Made by a program: the position numbers and the translations under genes. Shown here piece by piece: positions 8,464 to 17,025 of a stretch of 54,638 nucleotides of DNA; position 1 is the stretch's first letter; every line of letters begins with the position of its first letter. Under the pieces are notes generated by a model. It was not told the origin of the DNA and searched no databases. It worked only from the letters and a program-made list of their open reading frames with translations. The DNA is from Fibrobacter sp. UWR4 (GTDB lineage: Bacteria; Fibrobacterota; Fibrobacteria; Fibrobacterales; Fibrobacteraceae), in assembly GCF_003149045.1 (NCBI RefSeq), contig NZ_QGDU01000027.1, positions 1 to 54,638 on the forward strand, in the 5' to 3' direction.

Positions 8464-9399
8464 ATGACCCTTCAACAGTTGCGCTACGCCATCGGTATTG
8501 CCAAGGTGGGTTCCTTCAACAAGGCCGCCGAAGCCCTGTTCATTTCCCAGCCTTCCCTGACTGCCGCCATTCACGACCTGGAAGAGGAAATCGGAATTGT
8601 CATTTTCAACCGCTCCAGCCGCGGCGTGACCCTTACTCCCGAAGGTGAAGACTTTATCGCCCAGGCAAACCAGCTGTACCATCATTACGAAACGGTCCTT
8701 GAAAACTACAGCAAGGCGGAACAGAAAAAGAAGAAGTTCGCTGTTTCTACCCAGCATTACTCCTTTGCGGTCAAGTCCTTTGTGGATCTGGTGAAGCGTT
8801 ACAATATCGATGATTACGAATTCGCCATTCGTGAAACCAAGACCAAGGACGTCATTGACGATGTTGCCGCCCTCAAGAGTGAAATCGGCATTCTGTATCT
8901 CAGTGATTTTAACCGCAAGTACATCACGTATTTATTGAAAGAGCATGACCTGGAATTCCATAAGCTCATCGACTGCCATGCTTACGCCTACATGTGGAAG
9001 GACCATCCCTTGGCAAAGAAAAAATCCGTGAACTTGGATGACCTGAGTCAGTATCCGTGCCTCTCTTTTGAACAGAGCGAAAGTGGCAGCTATTACTTCG
9101 CCGAAGAGATTCTCAGTACCAACGAGTACCACAAGACGATTAAGGCCAATGACCGTGCCACCATGCTGAACCTGATGGTGGGCCTCAATGGATATACGCT
9201 ATGCTCCGGTATTATCAGCGAAGAGATCAACGGTTCCGATTATGTGGCCGTTCCCTTCAAGGACGCCAAGGGCGAAGATGACCGTACCATGGAAATCGGC
9301 TATATCACGAAGAAAAACTTCATGCTCAGCACGATTTGCCGGTTCTACATCCAGGAGATGGAGAAATACCTGCAGGCCTATACTCCGGCAAGGGGTTGA
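8464..9399 (+). CDS. LysR-family transcriptional regulator
   Basis: 311 residues, typical LTTR length. Residues 1-60 form the winged HTH (LQQLRYAIGIAKVGSFNKAA, SQPSLTAAIHDLEEEIG, FNRSSRGVTLTPEG). Residues about 90-300 form the effector-binding domain, with SEIGILYL and an IRETKTKDVIDDV block that resembles the MetR/CpsY-like (MtaR) LTTRs of Firmicutes more than CysB or OxyR. That subfamily guess is weak. The gene is divergent from the HTH/TPR regulator at 6980-8278, and palindromic half-sites lie between the two. A weak G4/C4 hairpin with a T9 run follows. The effector is not evident. Confidence 0.92.
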   Translation: MTLQQLRYAIGIAKVGSFNKAAEALFISQPSLTAAIHDLEEEIGIVIFNRSSRGVTLTPEGEDFIAQANQLYHHYETVLENYSKAEQKKKKFAVSTQHYSFAVKSFVDLVKRYNIDDYEFAIRETKTKDVIDDVAALKSEIGILYLSDFNRKYITYLLKEHDLEFHKLIDCHAYAYMWKDHPLAKKKSVNLDDLSQYPCLSFEQSESGSYYFAEEILSTNEYHKTIKANDRATMLNLMVGLNGYTLCSGIISEEINGSDYVAVPFKDAKGEDDRTMEIGYITKKNFMLSTICRFYIQEMEKYLQAYTPARG

Positions 9400-9433
9400 A
9401 TTGGGTTCTAAATCGTCGCAATTTGCAAAAATA

Positions 9434-9459
9434 GGGGCCAAAAACCCCGTTTTTTTTTA
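9434..9459 (+). terminator. Weak intrinsic terminator after the LysR gene
   Basis: A short GGGG / CCCC stem around CCAAAAA is followed by a GTTTTTTTTT run. The stem is short but the T-run is long, and it sits 35 bp after the LysR stop. Confidence 0.5.
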
Positions 9460-9494
9460 TTTTAGGCCATAATGTGACGAAATTCACATTGGGT

Positions 9495-9511
9495 TTTGAT
9501 AAAATGTCCAT
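9495..9511. promoter_or_regulatory. 17-bp 7-3-7 dyad, candidate hemicellulase-regulon operator (site 1)
   Basis: TTTGATA-AAA-TGTCCAT lies 88 bp upstream of the TIGR02147 gene at 9600. It has the same layout and distance as the sites before the hemicellulase genes, with the right arm identical to the perfect dyad at 11888. Confidence 0.6.
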
Positions 9512-9599
9512 AAGGATTTGTTTGGGTTGGTATTTTTTCGAGTCCGCATAGTCTATCTTAATGTTTGTAAAGATATAACAACGAAAGAAGAAGAAAATT

Positions 9600-10463
9600 A
9601 TGGTTACTTTCTCTGACATTGCGGACTATCGCGACTTCTTGAAGGACTATTACGACCGTAAAAAAGCCGAGATGCCCTTCTATAGTTATCGTATGATGGG
9701 CGACAAGCTGGGCTTGGACTCCAGCTATCTCTACCGTGTGCTTCAGAAGAAGCAGCATCTCCCCGCCCATGCTCTCCCGGCCGCCAAGGATATCCTGGCC
9801 CTCTCTGGCCGTGAAGCGGAATATTTTGACCTGTTGTTCTCCGCTGCAGTTACCAAGGACAAGGCTAAGCGCGAAGAAATCATGGCTAAGGCTCTCGCAC
9901 TTCGCGATGTGGAACGCCACAGCCTGCAGGCCGCAGAACTTAAACTCCTGGAAAACTGGTGGATTCCTGCTGTTCGTGCCTACCTGGACTTGAATGGCGG
10001 CGTGGTGAATATCAAGCAGATTGCCCGTGAAATCTGCCCGCCCATTACCGAAGCACAGGCTCAGGAAGCAATCGATACTTTGTTGGAAGTGGGACTTGTC
10101 AAGAAGATGGCGTCTGGCCGTCTTGCCCTGACTGAAGCCCATTTGACTGTTGGTGGCCCCGAAAAACGTGCCGCCATTGGCAAATTCCAGAAGCAGGTGC
10201 TTGCTTTGGCTAGTGATTCCATTGACAACCTTCCTGCAGAGGAACGAAATATTTCTACACTTACCCTGTCGGTCGATCAGGCGTGCTTTGATGATCTCCG
10301 CGATATGCTGAGAGAATTCCGCCGCCTGGTCCAAAAGCGAGTTGATAGCGCTAAGAATACTGATAGGGTGATGCAACTCTCTATGGCCTTCTACCCGGTT
10401 GCCCGTAAGGGTGGCGTGGGGTCTGCCGATAAGACGGAGGCTGGCGAAAAGGAGACTAAATGA
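9600..10463 (+). CDS. TIGR02147 family protein (paralog 2), in the hemicellulase regulon
   Basis: 287 residues, soluble, no signal peptide. It shares the family blocks of the paralog at 154: YRDFLKDYYDRKK at residues 8-20 and SYLYRVLQKKQHLP at about 42-55. The family is Fibrobacter-enriched and without a proven function. The stop overlaps the start of the lipoprotein at 10460 by 4 bp (ATGA), so the two are translationally coupled. Its upstream region carries the dyad shared with the secreted hemicellulases, so it is probably induced together with them. The pair stands at the head of the island. A role as a cytoplasmic regulator or partner of the coupled lipoprotein is a hypothesis. Confidence 0.88.
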   Translation: MVTFSDIADYRDFLKDYYDRKKAEMPFYSYRMMGDKLGLDSSYLYRVLQKKQHLPAHALPAAKDILALSGREAEYFDLLFSAAVTKDKAKREEIMAKALALRDVERHSLQAAELKLLENWWIPAVRAYLDLNGGVVNIKQIAREICPPITEAQAQEAIDTLLEVGLVKKMASGRLALTEAHLTVGGPEKRAAIGKFQKQVLALASDSIDNLPAEERNISTLTLSVDQACFDDLRDMLREFRRLVQKRVDSAKNTDRVMQLSMAFYPVARKGGVGSADKTEAGEKETK

Positions 10464-11752
10464 TGAAACGGGTGTGGAAAATTGGATCTGTCGTGGTAGC
10501 GTCCGCTTTGGGCGTGACCATGCTGGCGTGCTCGACGAACACTGCCGGTACGACCTTCGAGACAGAAAATGATATTGCACTTACCGTTCTGAATAGGGAC
10601 GGGTCTCCTGCAGCCAATGCTCGGGTGCTGGTCCGTCGTGTTGACTATGTAGCCGGCTATGTTGATCGTGATACTGATGACACTTATGGTGTTGAAGGCG
10701 AATCCCCCATTGGCGCTATGGATACCACGCTCGGTATCTTCAATGCGGAAACCGACGCCAATGGTCAGGTCTCCATTAAGGCGAGGATGAAGCCCACCAG
10801 CTATGTGGTGGAAGTTCGTGGCGAAACGGATAAGGCCATCTCTCGTGTGTCTGTTACCGAGAAGGATACCCTTTATCCTCTCGAAATAAAGCTTGCCGCT
10901 CCTGGTTCCGTTTCTGGTAGGGTTTACCTGCCTAACGGTGTCCGTACTGCTAGTGTGGGTGTCCAGGGTGTTGATTATGTTGCTCAGACCGATACTTTGG
11001 GTAACTTTACTTTTGAATCCCTGCCCGAAGGCACCTTCAATGTGGTTGGCTATGTCCTTAGAGACGCCGGCTCCAACATGGGGGACGAAGAAGATCGTCG
11101 TAAGGCTTTGCAGAACATCGGTTTCAAGTCTACCAGTGTTAAGTCCGAAAAGGAAACTTCTAACATTGCGATTGGTACCGCTCCGTTGGACACCACCGTC
11201 GTTTATCCTGAATACTTGTTCGAAAACTTTGAAAATGGTGTTTCCGGCTGGTATAAGAACTATTCCAAGTATTCTAATGCAGACCTGTCTGCTGACGATG
11301 CTGGTAAGGGTCGCGAGGGTAAGGCCGCTCACTTCGTATATTCCAATGACTCCCTGTATAGCTGGGCTCTCATGGGTTACGGATTTGTTGAAATGCAGGA
11401 CTTCTCTAGCCTGGATTCCATTGTGCTTTGGGCACGCGGTACCGTCGATAACGATACAACCCAGTGGATTAGCGTTTCCATGGACGTCCTTCTGGATGAA
11501 CCGGATAGCGCTGCGGGTCTCATCGAAGGTAAGGCTTGGGCTCACATCAATGTGAACAATCAGTGGAAGCGCATCGTGGTTACCCCGGCTGACTTCAGGG
11601 ATTCTACCGATACAAACGGTGGCAACCTGGGTTGGAATGCGGTCAAGGACCATATCACCAACTTCAATATCTTTGGTGGTGGCAAATCCAAGGAAATTTG
11701 GATTGACGACATCGAGTTCCACGGAGTTGAGGACTTCGACCGACCGTTATAA
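10460..11752 (+). CDS. Lipoprotein with carboxypeptidase-regulatory-like and CBM-like domains
   Basis: 430 residues. The signal peptide ends in GVTMLAC (Cys24). Two beta-sandwich modules of the carboxypeptidase regulatory-like type follow: residues about 38-140, starting at DIALTVLNRDGSPAANARV, and about 145-200, with GSVSGRVYLPNG and TDTLGNFTFESLPEG. Residues about 250-425 resemble a galactose-binding-like/CBM11-type domain (LFENFENGVSGWY, SSLDSIVLWARG, IWIDDIEF). There is no catalytic domain. It is coupled to the TIGR02147 gene by a 4-bp overlap. A cell-surface glycan-binding or sensing role is inferred from the CBM-like domain and the shared operator. Domain assignments come from motif reading only. 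Confidence 0.82.
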   Translation: MMKRVWKIGSVVVASALGVTMLACSTNTAGTTFETENDIALTVLNRDGSPAANARVLVRRVDYVAGYVDRDTDDTYGVEGESPIGAMDTTLGIFNAETDANGQVSIKARMKPTSYVVEVRGETDKAISRVSVTEKDTLYPLEIKLAAPGSVSGRVYLPNGVRTASVGVQGVDYVAQTDTLGNFTFESLPEGTFNVVGYVLRDAGSNMGDEEDRRKALQNIGFKSTSVKSEKETSNIAIGTAPLDTTVVYPEYLFENFENGVSGWYKNYSKYSNADLSADDAGKGREGKAAHFVYSNDSLYSWALMGYGFVEMQDFSSLDSIVLWARGTVDNDTTQWISVSMDVLLDEPDSAAGLIEGKAWAHINVNNQWKRIVVTPADFRDSTDTNGGNLGWNAVKDHITNFNIFGGGKSKEIWIDDIEFHGVEDFDRPL

Positions 11753-11860
11753 GATGCAGGGGGCTTTGCCCCCTGGACCCCTTTCCCAAATGTTTGGATG
11801 CAGGGGCTTCGCCCCCTGGACCCTTTCCTGAATGTTTGGATGCAGGGGCTCCGCCCCCTG
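11753..11860. repeat. Three tandem hairpin-forming GC-rich repeats (42-44 bp period)
   Basis: GATGCAGGGGGC, GATGCAGGGGCT and GATGCAGGGGCT start at 11753, 11797 and 11839. Each continues as a GGGGC-loop-GCCCC hairpin; the first two are followed by TGGACCC and an AATGTTT spacer. The first copy begins directly after the lipoprotein stop codon. Loop bases differ (TTT, TTC, TCC) while stems are kept. Related hairpins occur at 31402-31570. They may act as 3'-end or processing structures. Confidence 0.75.
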
Positions 11861-11887
11861 AAATTCTTCTTGTACTTTTATGGTTCT

Positions 11888-11904
11888 ATGGACAATCTGT
11901 CCAT
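11888..11904. promoter_or_regulatory. Perfect 7-3-7 dyad operator candidate (site 2)
   Basis: ATGGACA-ATC-TGTCCAT is a perfect inverted repeat. It lies 93 bp upstream of the ATG at 11998 and is the best-matched member of the series. Confidence 0.7.
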
Positions 11905-11997
11905 GGGACTTTTTTAATGCTTATATGAAATATGGGTTATGGGGATTAGATTATAGATGGGGCGGAATAGTCCGTCTCAATTGTGGATGTGTTTTTT

Positions 11998-14293
11998 ATG
12001 AATATTTTTAAAAAAGTAGGTGGCGCCTGCCTTACTGCAGGTCTTGTCACGTTCGGCTTGGCCGATAATCCCCTTTCTACCTATCATTATCTGGCTGACC
12101 CCTCTGCCGCTTCCGATGGTGATACTTTCTACGTCCTGACTGACGTGGATGACTATTCTCCTCAAAAGAACTACGACTATGATATTGTGGGTCTGAATGC
12201 GTTCTCATCCGAAGATATGAAGAACTGGACTGACCATGGCATGATTTTCCGTTCCAAGCGTGAGTTCGGTACTTATCCTAACAACACCTGGGCTTCCGGC
12301 ATTGCCGTCCATAAGGGCCGTATTTACATTGTGTACCCCCAATGGCGCCAGCGGTGTGGGTATGATTTCTGCCGACGATATTGCCGGCCCCTATCGTGAT
12401 CCTATCAAGGAAACTCACGGCGTAGAATACATTGCCGCCCACTATGGTTCCAGCGTTATTGGTGGGTGCGATCAGATCGCTCACTGTTTTGACCCGGGTA
12501 TCTTCATTGAAGAAGATGGTACCGGCTATGTGATTTTCGGCGGTGGTGAAAACAACGACCGTAAGTATGGAAACAACCTGGATATTGTCAAGTTTACGGA
12601 TAATAATGGTAAGATTACCGTAGATAAGAATTCCCTTAAGAGAATTTCTGCCCCCGGTTCTTTCGAAGCACCCTACATTCATAAGAAGGGTAGCACCTAT
12701 TACCTGAGTTTCAATACTCTGCCCCAGAAGATTGATTACAGCATGTCCAACAGCATCACGGGTCCTTATACTTTCGTGGGTACCGTGATTCCGGGCATTG
12801 CCGCAGTACCTGATGCCCATAACGAAGGTGGTAACAACCATCAGGGCTTTGCTGAATTCAAGGGCAAGTGGTACGCCGTTTATCACGATCGTCGCTTGGT
12901 TACTGCAGACGAACATCCGGGTTCCTGTACCCAGGCGGGCGTTTGCACCAACAGTCCCAACAAGGAAAACCATCGTAGTGTTTCCATCGATGAGTTGACC
13001 TGGAATGGCGACAAGATGAATCAGCTGACCTTCACCCGCGAAGGACCTAAGCAGATCAAGAATTTCGATCCCTACCGCACTTACAAGGCTCTTACCAGCT
13101 CCAAGCAGCGTAACGTCCGCAGCCGTACCGACTGGACCAAGGGCCAGCCCGTAAAGCATGTGCTGACTCCGCTGGGAACCAAGACTTCCTGGATCCGCGT
13201 CACTGGCGTAGACTTTGGCAAGGGTGCAGAAAACCTCCGCATCAAGGCCGCTAACGTTGGCGAAAACAACAAGGTGGAAATCCGCATTGGCAGCGAAACC
13301 GGTACTTTGGCAGGTTCTTGCGAACTTGCAAAGACCAGCGGCTGGCAGGCCTATACCGATAACGATTGCGAAATGAAGGGCCTTTCCGGCGTTGTGGATC
13401 AGGTGTTCTTCGTGTTCAAGGGCGCCAAGGACTCTACCATGGGCATTCTGGAATGGGAATTCCAGGGCGCCAAGCGTGAACCTGAACCCCAGACCGCTCA
13501 CAATGCTTCCAAGACTCCCTGGCCGGTTCCGGGTGTTGTGCAGGCCGAAGACTTTGACGATCCGGGCTATGGCGCAGGCAACGACTCCTACTACGAAGAC
13601 GATACCGACAACCATTCTTGCACCGATGCCGGCAAGGAAGCCGAATGCTCCAAGTATCGCGACGGTACCGGCGTAGATATTTACAAGAAGAGCGAAAAGA
13701 AGACCGTGGTTGGTTACATCAGAAAGGGAGAATGGCTTGAATACTCCGTGAATGCCGCTGCCGCTGGTGATTATACCATGTTCATTGCGGCCGCTTCTAA
13801 TGGCGGTGCAAGCCTCACGGTTTCCGTCAATGGCGATGAGGCTGGCGAAGTTACTGTTCCTGCAGCAACTTCCTCTAGCGAAGAAGAAAACTATGATGAC
13901 TACAACAAGGTTTCTACCAATGTTACCTTGAAGGAAGGCGTGAACATTATTCGCATCACTGCAGCTGCAGACTGGTTCGACCTTGACTACTTCAACCTGG
14001 TGAAGGGCAAGGATTCCGAGGATGATAATCCTCTTGGTGAACAGGTTGTTGTTCCCGCAGATACTTCTGACAAGGATCCTCTGGCAATAGGTTTGCGCAC
14101 AGATCTTCGTCTGAATCTTGGCGCTTCCGCTGAATACCATGTGTTCGACCTTCAGGGCCACAAGCTGGGTTCTGTTCGTTTCGAAGGCACTGGTGCCGTT
14201 CTGGCTTTGAAGTCCGCCGGCTTTGCCAAGGGTGTTTATATGCTTAAGCAGGTCAATGGCTCCAGGCAGATGATGGTAAGCACTTCCAAGTAG
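11998..14293 (+). pseudogene. GH43 arabinofuranosidase-like enzyme with CBM6 modules, frameshifted
   Basis: The reading frame starts at ATG 11998 with a signal peptide and STYHYLADP, where the Asp is the likely GH43 general base. It breaks at the CCCCC run at 12336-12340. Reading four C instead of five joins IYIVYP to NGASGVGMISADD and restores a ~764-residue protein that aligns with the intact GH43 at 14501. Downstream are the second Asp (CFDPGIFIEEDG), the acid Glu (SFEAPYIHK), a first CBM6-like region (GVDFGKGAENL), a second CBM6 (VVQAEDFDDPG), and a C-terminal paralogous module (YHVFDLQGHKLG to the end). By relation to the neighbour, it probably removed arabinose from arabinoxylan. It is either a true frameshift or a homopolymer sequencing error; the rest of the frame is clean over 650 codons, which favours error or a very recent mutation. 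Confidence 0.85.
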
Positions 14294-14340
14294 TTCCTGT
14301 GGGTGCACCTAAGACTTAAAAGTCGTTCTCTCTCGTTTTA

Positions 14341-14372
14341 AGAAGCCTCCCGACAGTCGGGGGGCTTTCTTG
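14341..14372 (+). terminator. Intrinsic terminator after the frameshifted GH43 gene
   Basis: A GAAGCC-CCCGAC / TCGGG-GGCTTTC stem with loop AG, followed by TTGTGTTTT. It lies 48 bp after the stop at 14293. Confidence 0.7.
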
Positions 14373-14387
14373 TGTTTTGAGGATGTC

Positions 14388-14404
14388 ATTGTCAAATTGT
14401 CCAT
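14388..14404. promoter_or_regulatory. 7-3-7 dyad operator candidate (site 3)
   Basis: ATTGTCA-AAT-TGTCCAT, 96 bp upstream of the GH43 start at 14501. The right arm is identical to the perfect dyad at 11888; the left arm matches 5 of 7. Confidence 0.6.
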
Positions 14405-14500
14405 AGTAAGTGTGTTTTGACTAGGAATATTTGGTTAAATGTTGGGTAATTTATAAGCGGGAGATTCTGTGTGGTGCAGAATCCTAATATGGGATGACAT

Positions 14501-16819
14501 ATGAAACAGATTTTTAAGGGTGCTTTAGCTCTTACGGCTGCTTTTGGCTTGGGTTCTACGGCATTTGCCTACAACCCGATTTCTACCTATCATTACTTGG
14601 CAGACCCCGGTGCGGCCGCCGATGATGAATACTTCTATATCATTACGGACTCCGATGATCCGGCTGCTTATAATGCAACGGGCTATAATATTAAAGCTCT
14701 CTATGGTTTCCGTTCCAAGGATATGCAGAACTGGACCGACTTCGGCATCATTTATGATGCCCGCCAGGTGAGCGGTATCAATGACATTTGGGCTGCAGGC
14801 ATTGCCGCTGATTCCAAGACTGGCAAGCTCTATATTGTGTTCCCCGATGGCGGTGGTGGCGGCATTGGCTATATCAAGGCTGACAGCATGGCTGGTCCTT
14901 GGTCCAATGCGGTTGGCCGAGGTAGCGACAAACTTGTGGGCGGTCGTAACGGACTTATAGGCTGCGATGGCGTTTCCTGGTGCTTTGATCCGGGTATTTT
15001 CATCGATGACGACGGCACCACCTATGTAACATGGGGTGGTGGCGAAAGCGCTAGCCGCCCGAATACCGACAACTTTGACGTGGTGAAGCTGAATGACGCC
15101 AAGGATGCTCCGGTGGGTAATGGCTCCCATGTGAAAGTGAATGGTCTTTCTACCCGTAAGATGCTGGAAGCTTCCTACATCCATAAGCACAAGGGTACTT
15201 ACTATTTCTCCTACAGTACCGGCTGGCAGCAGGGTGCACCTACCATCGACTATGGTATGGGTTCTAGCCCCATGGGTCCCTTCACCTGGAAGGGTACTAT
15301 TCTTGGCGACCCCAGCATGAATGGCAAGAGCATCAACGGCAACAACAATCATCACGGTATTGCCGAATTCAAGGGCCATTCCTATGTGGTTTATCATGAT
15401 CGCCGTATTGCCAAGGGCCATGACGGTCTTGAAATTATTCCTGCCGATGACGGTAGGCCCAATCCGGATCCGGGTTATCACCGTAGTGTTTCTGTAGACG
15501 AAATGTTCTACAATGCCGACGGTACCATCAAGCAGGTGGTTTGTACCAACGAAGGCCCGAAGCAGATTGAAAACTTCGATCCCTATGACTGGTATCCGGC
15601 TCTCACCAGCTCCAAGCAGAAGGGCGTTCGCAGCCGTTCTCTTTATGCTCCTGGCAAGGTTTCCGGAAGCCTTCTGCTTCCTCTCGCCAGCCGCAGCGAA
15701 TCCTGGATTCGTGTTTCCGGTGTTGACTTCGGTAAGGGTGCAACAGGCTTCTCCGTAGAAGCAGCAAGTACCGCCGACAACAACAAGATTGAAATCCGCA
15801 AGGGCTCTGCAACAGGTACTCTTGCTGGTACCTGTACCTTGAAGAAGACTGGTTCCAAGACTTCCTTTGCAGAAACCTCCTGCGATGTGGATGGACTCTC
15901 TGGCATTGTAGAACAGTTGTTCTTGGTATTCAAGGGCTCTCAGGATTCTACCATGGCTATCAAGGGCTGGGGCTTCGAAGGCAGCGGCAAGACTCCTCCG
16001 GAACCGCAGAAGGCTTTTGGCGGCAAGGCCTGGGCTATTCCTGGCACCATTCAGATGGAAGATTTCGACGTGCCGGGTACTGGCCGTGGCGATGAATATG
16101 CTTCCTACAGTGAAAATGACGAAGAAAATCATGGCGATAGCGACTACCGTAAGGAAGACGCTCCGTCCGTTGATCTTTACAAGAAGTCCAACAACCGCAT
16201 TGTGGTGGGCTACATCCAGAAGGATGAATGGCTGGAATATACCGTGAACGTTGCAAAGGCTGGCGATTACACCATGTTTGCCGCTGTAGCTTCCGACGGA
16301 GGCTCTTCCTTCAAGCTTTCCATGGACGGCAAGGACATTACCGAAGAGGTGAAGGTTCCTGCAGCCAAGAAGGAAGAAGGGGCTGAACAGAACTTCGATG
16401 ACTACAACAAGGTAAGTGCAAATGTTAGCCTCACTGCAGGTGAACATGTCCTCCGCTTTACCGCAACCGCCGACTGGTTCGATATCGACTACATCAATTT
16501 CGTCGAAGGTAAGGATGCGAAGGACGATCTGCCCATTAATCCTCCTCAGGATTCTATCCCGACTGTTGTGAATCCCAGTCCGGATGATTCCACTAAGGAT
16601 GCGATTCTTGGTCAGAGCATGAAGCTGGATATTCAGGGCAAGACCGTGTTCGAAGTCTTTGACATCCATGGTAACAAGATTGCAAGTGTAATCGCCTCTA
16701 CTATGGTGGAAGCTGCAAGCAAGTGGCAGAAATCTGCTGACACTAAGAACGCTCAGGGCGTAAACTTGATTCGCAATAAGGCAACCGGCATGGTTTCCAA
16801 GGTGCGTGTAGCCCGCTAA
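14501..16819 (+). CDS. Secreted GH43 arabinoxylan arabinofuranohydrolase-like enzyme with CBM6
   Basis: 772 residues: signal peptide 1-23, GH43 five-bladed propeller about 25-355, a first CBM6-like sandwich about 375-495, a canonical CBM6 about 508-668, a Pro/Asp linker, and a C-terminal paralogous module about 690-772 (VFEVFDIHGNKIAS). The GH43 triad is visible: Asp35 (YHYLADPG), Asp163 (CFDPGIFIDDDG) and Glu223 (MLEASYIHK). The family covers arabinofuranosidases, xylosidases and arabinanases; the CBM6 and the xylan-oriented neighbours favour debranching of arabinoxylan. The C-terminal module is the kind called FPm-1 in F. succinogenes S85 hemicellulases. It also resembles type IX secretion tails, which would place the enzyme on the cell surface. 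The gene has its own operator and terminator. Confidence 0.92.
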   Translation: MKQIFKGALALTAAFGLGSTAFAYNPISTYHYLADPGAAADDEYFYIITDSDDPAAYNATGYNIKALYGFRSKDMQNWTDFGIIYDARQVSGINDIWAAGIAADSKTGKLYIVFPDGGGGGIGYIKADSMAGPWSNAVGRGSDKLVGGRNGLIGCDGVSWCFDPGIFIDDDGTTYVTWGGGESASRPNTDNFDVVKLNDAKDAPVGNGSHVKVNGLSTRKMLEASYIHKHKGTYYFSYSTGWQQGAPTIDYGMGSSPMGPFTWKGTILGDPSMNGKSINGNNNHHGIAEFKGHSYVVYHDRRIAKGHDGLEIIPADDGRPNPDPGYHRSVSVDEMFYNADGTIKQVVCTNEGPKQIENFDPYDWYPALTSSKQKGVRSRSLYAPGKVSGSLLLPLASRSESWIRVSGVDFGKGATGFSVEAASTADNNKIEIRKGSATGTLAGTCTLKKTGSKTSFAETSCDVDGLSGIVEQLFLVFKGSQDSTMAIKGWGFEGSGKTPPEPQKAFGGKAWAIPGTIQMEDFDVPGTGRGDEYASYSENDEENHGDSDYRKEDAPSVDLYKKSNNRIVVGYIQKDEWLEYTVNVAKAGDYTMFAAVASDGGSSFKLSMDGKDITEEVKVPAAKKEEGAEQNFDDYNKVSANVSLTAGEHVLRFTATADWFDIDYINFVEGKDAKDDLPINPPQDSIPTVVNPSPDDSTKDAILGQSMKLDIQGKTVFEVFDIHGNKIASVIASTMVEAASKWQKSADTKNAQGVNLIRNKATGMVSKVRVAR

Positions 16820-16845
16820 AAAGTCTCTATAACACATCCAAACAG

Positions 16846-16880
16846 GAAGCTCCTCGGGAACCCGAGGGGTTTCTTTTTTT
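16846..16880 (+). terminator. Intrinsic terminator after the GH43 gene
   Basis: CCTCGGG-AA-CCCGAGG stem followed by GGTTTCTTTTTTT. Confidence 0.85.
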
Positions 16881-16920
16881 CAAAAAACGCTTGTTCTTGC
16901 CGTAAAATGGCGTTTTTGGC

Positions 16921-16937
16921 ATTGATAAATTGTCCAT
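16921..16937. promoter_or_regulatory. 7-3-7 dyad operator candidate (site 4)
   Basis: ATTGATA-AAT-TGTCCAT, 88 bp upstream of the GH30 start at 17026. Confidence 0.62.
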
Positions 16938-17025
16938 AACAATTCCAGATGGGATTATTCGCTTTGGGATAAACAAGGGTATCTTTAGATTAGTGGTTGT
17001 GGTTAACCGCGATGGGATGTGTATT

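Noticed and set aside
11753-11860. Short CRISPR-like array
   Set aside because: Only three units, near-identical including the 'spacers', and each forms a hairpin; no cas genes in the window.
12278-14308. Very long antisense open frames opposite the hemicellulase genes (here and at 14525, 16990, 23212, 28990, 33393)
   Set aside because: They mirror the codon bias of the real genes, lack ribosome sites and known motifs, and overlap genes with clear catalytic residues.
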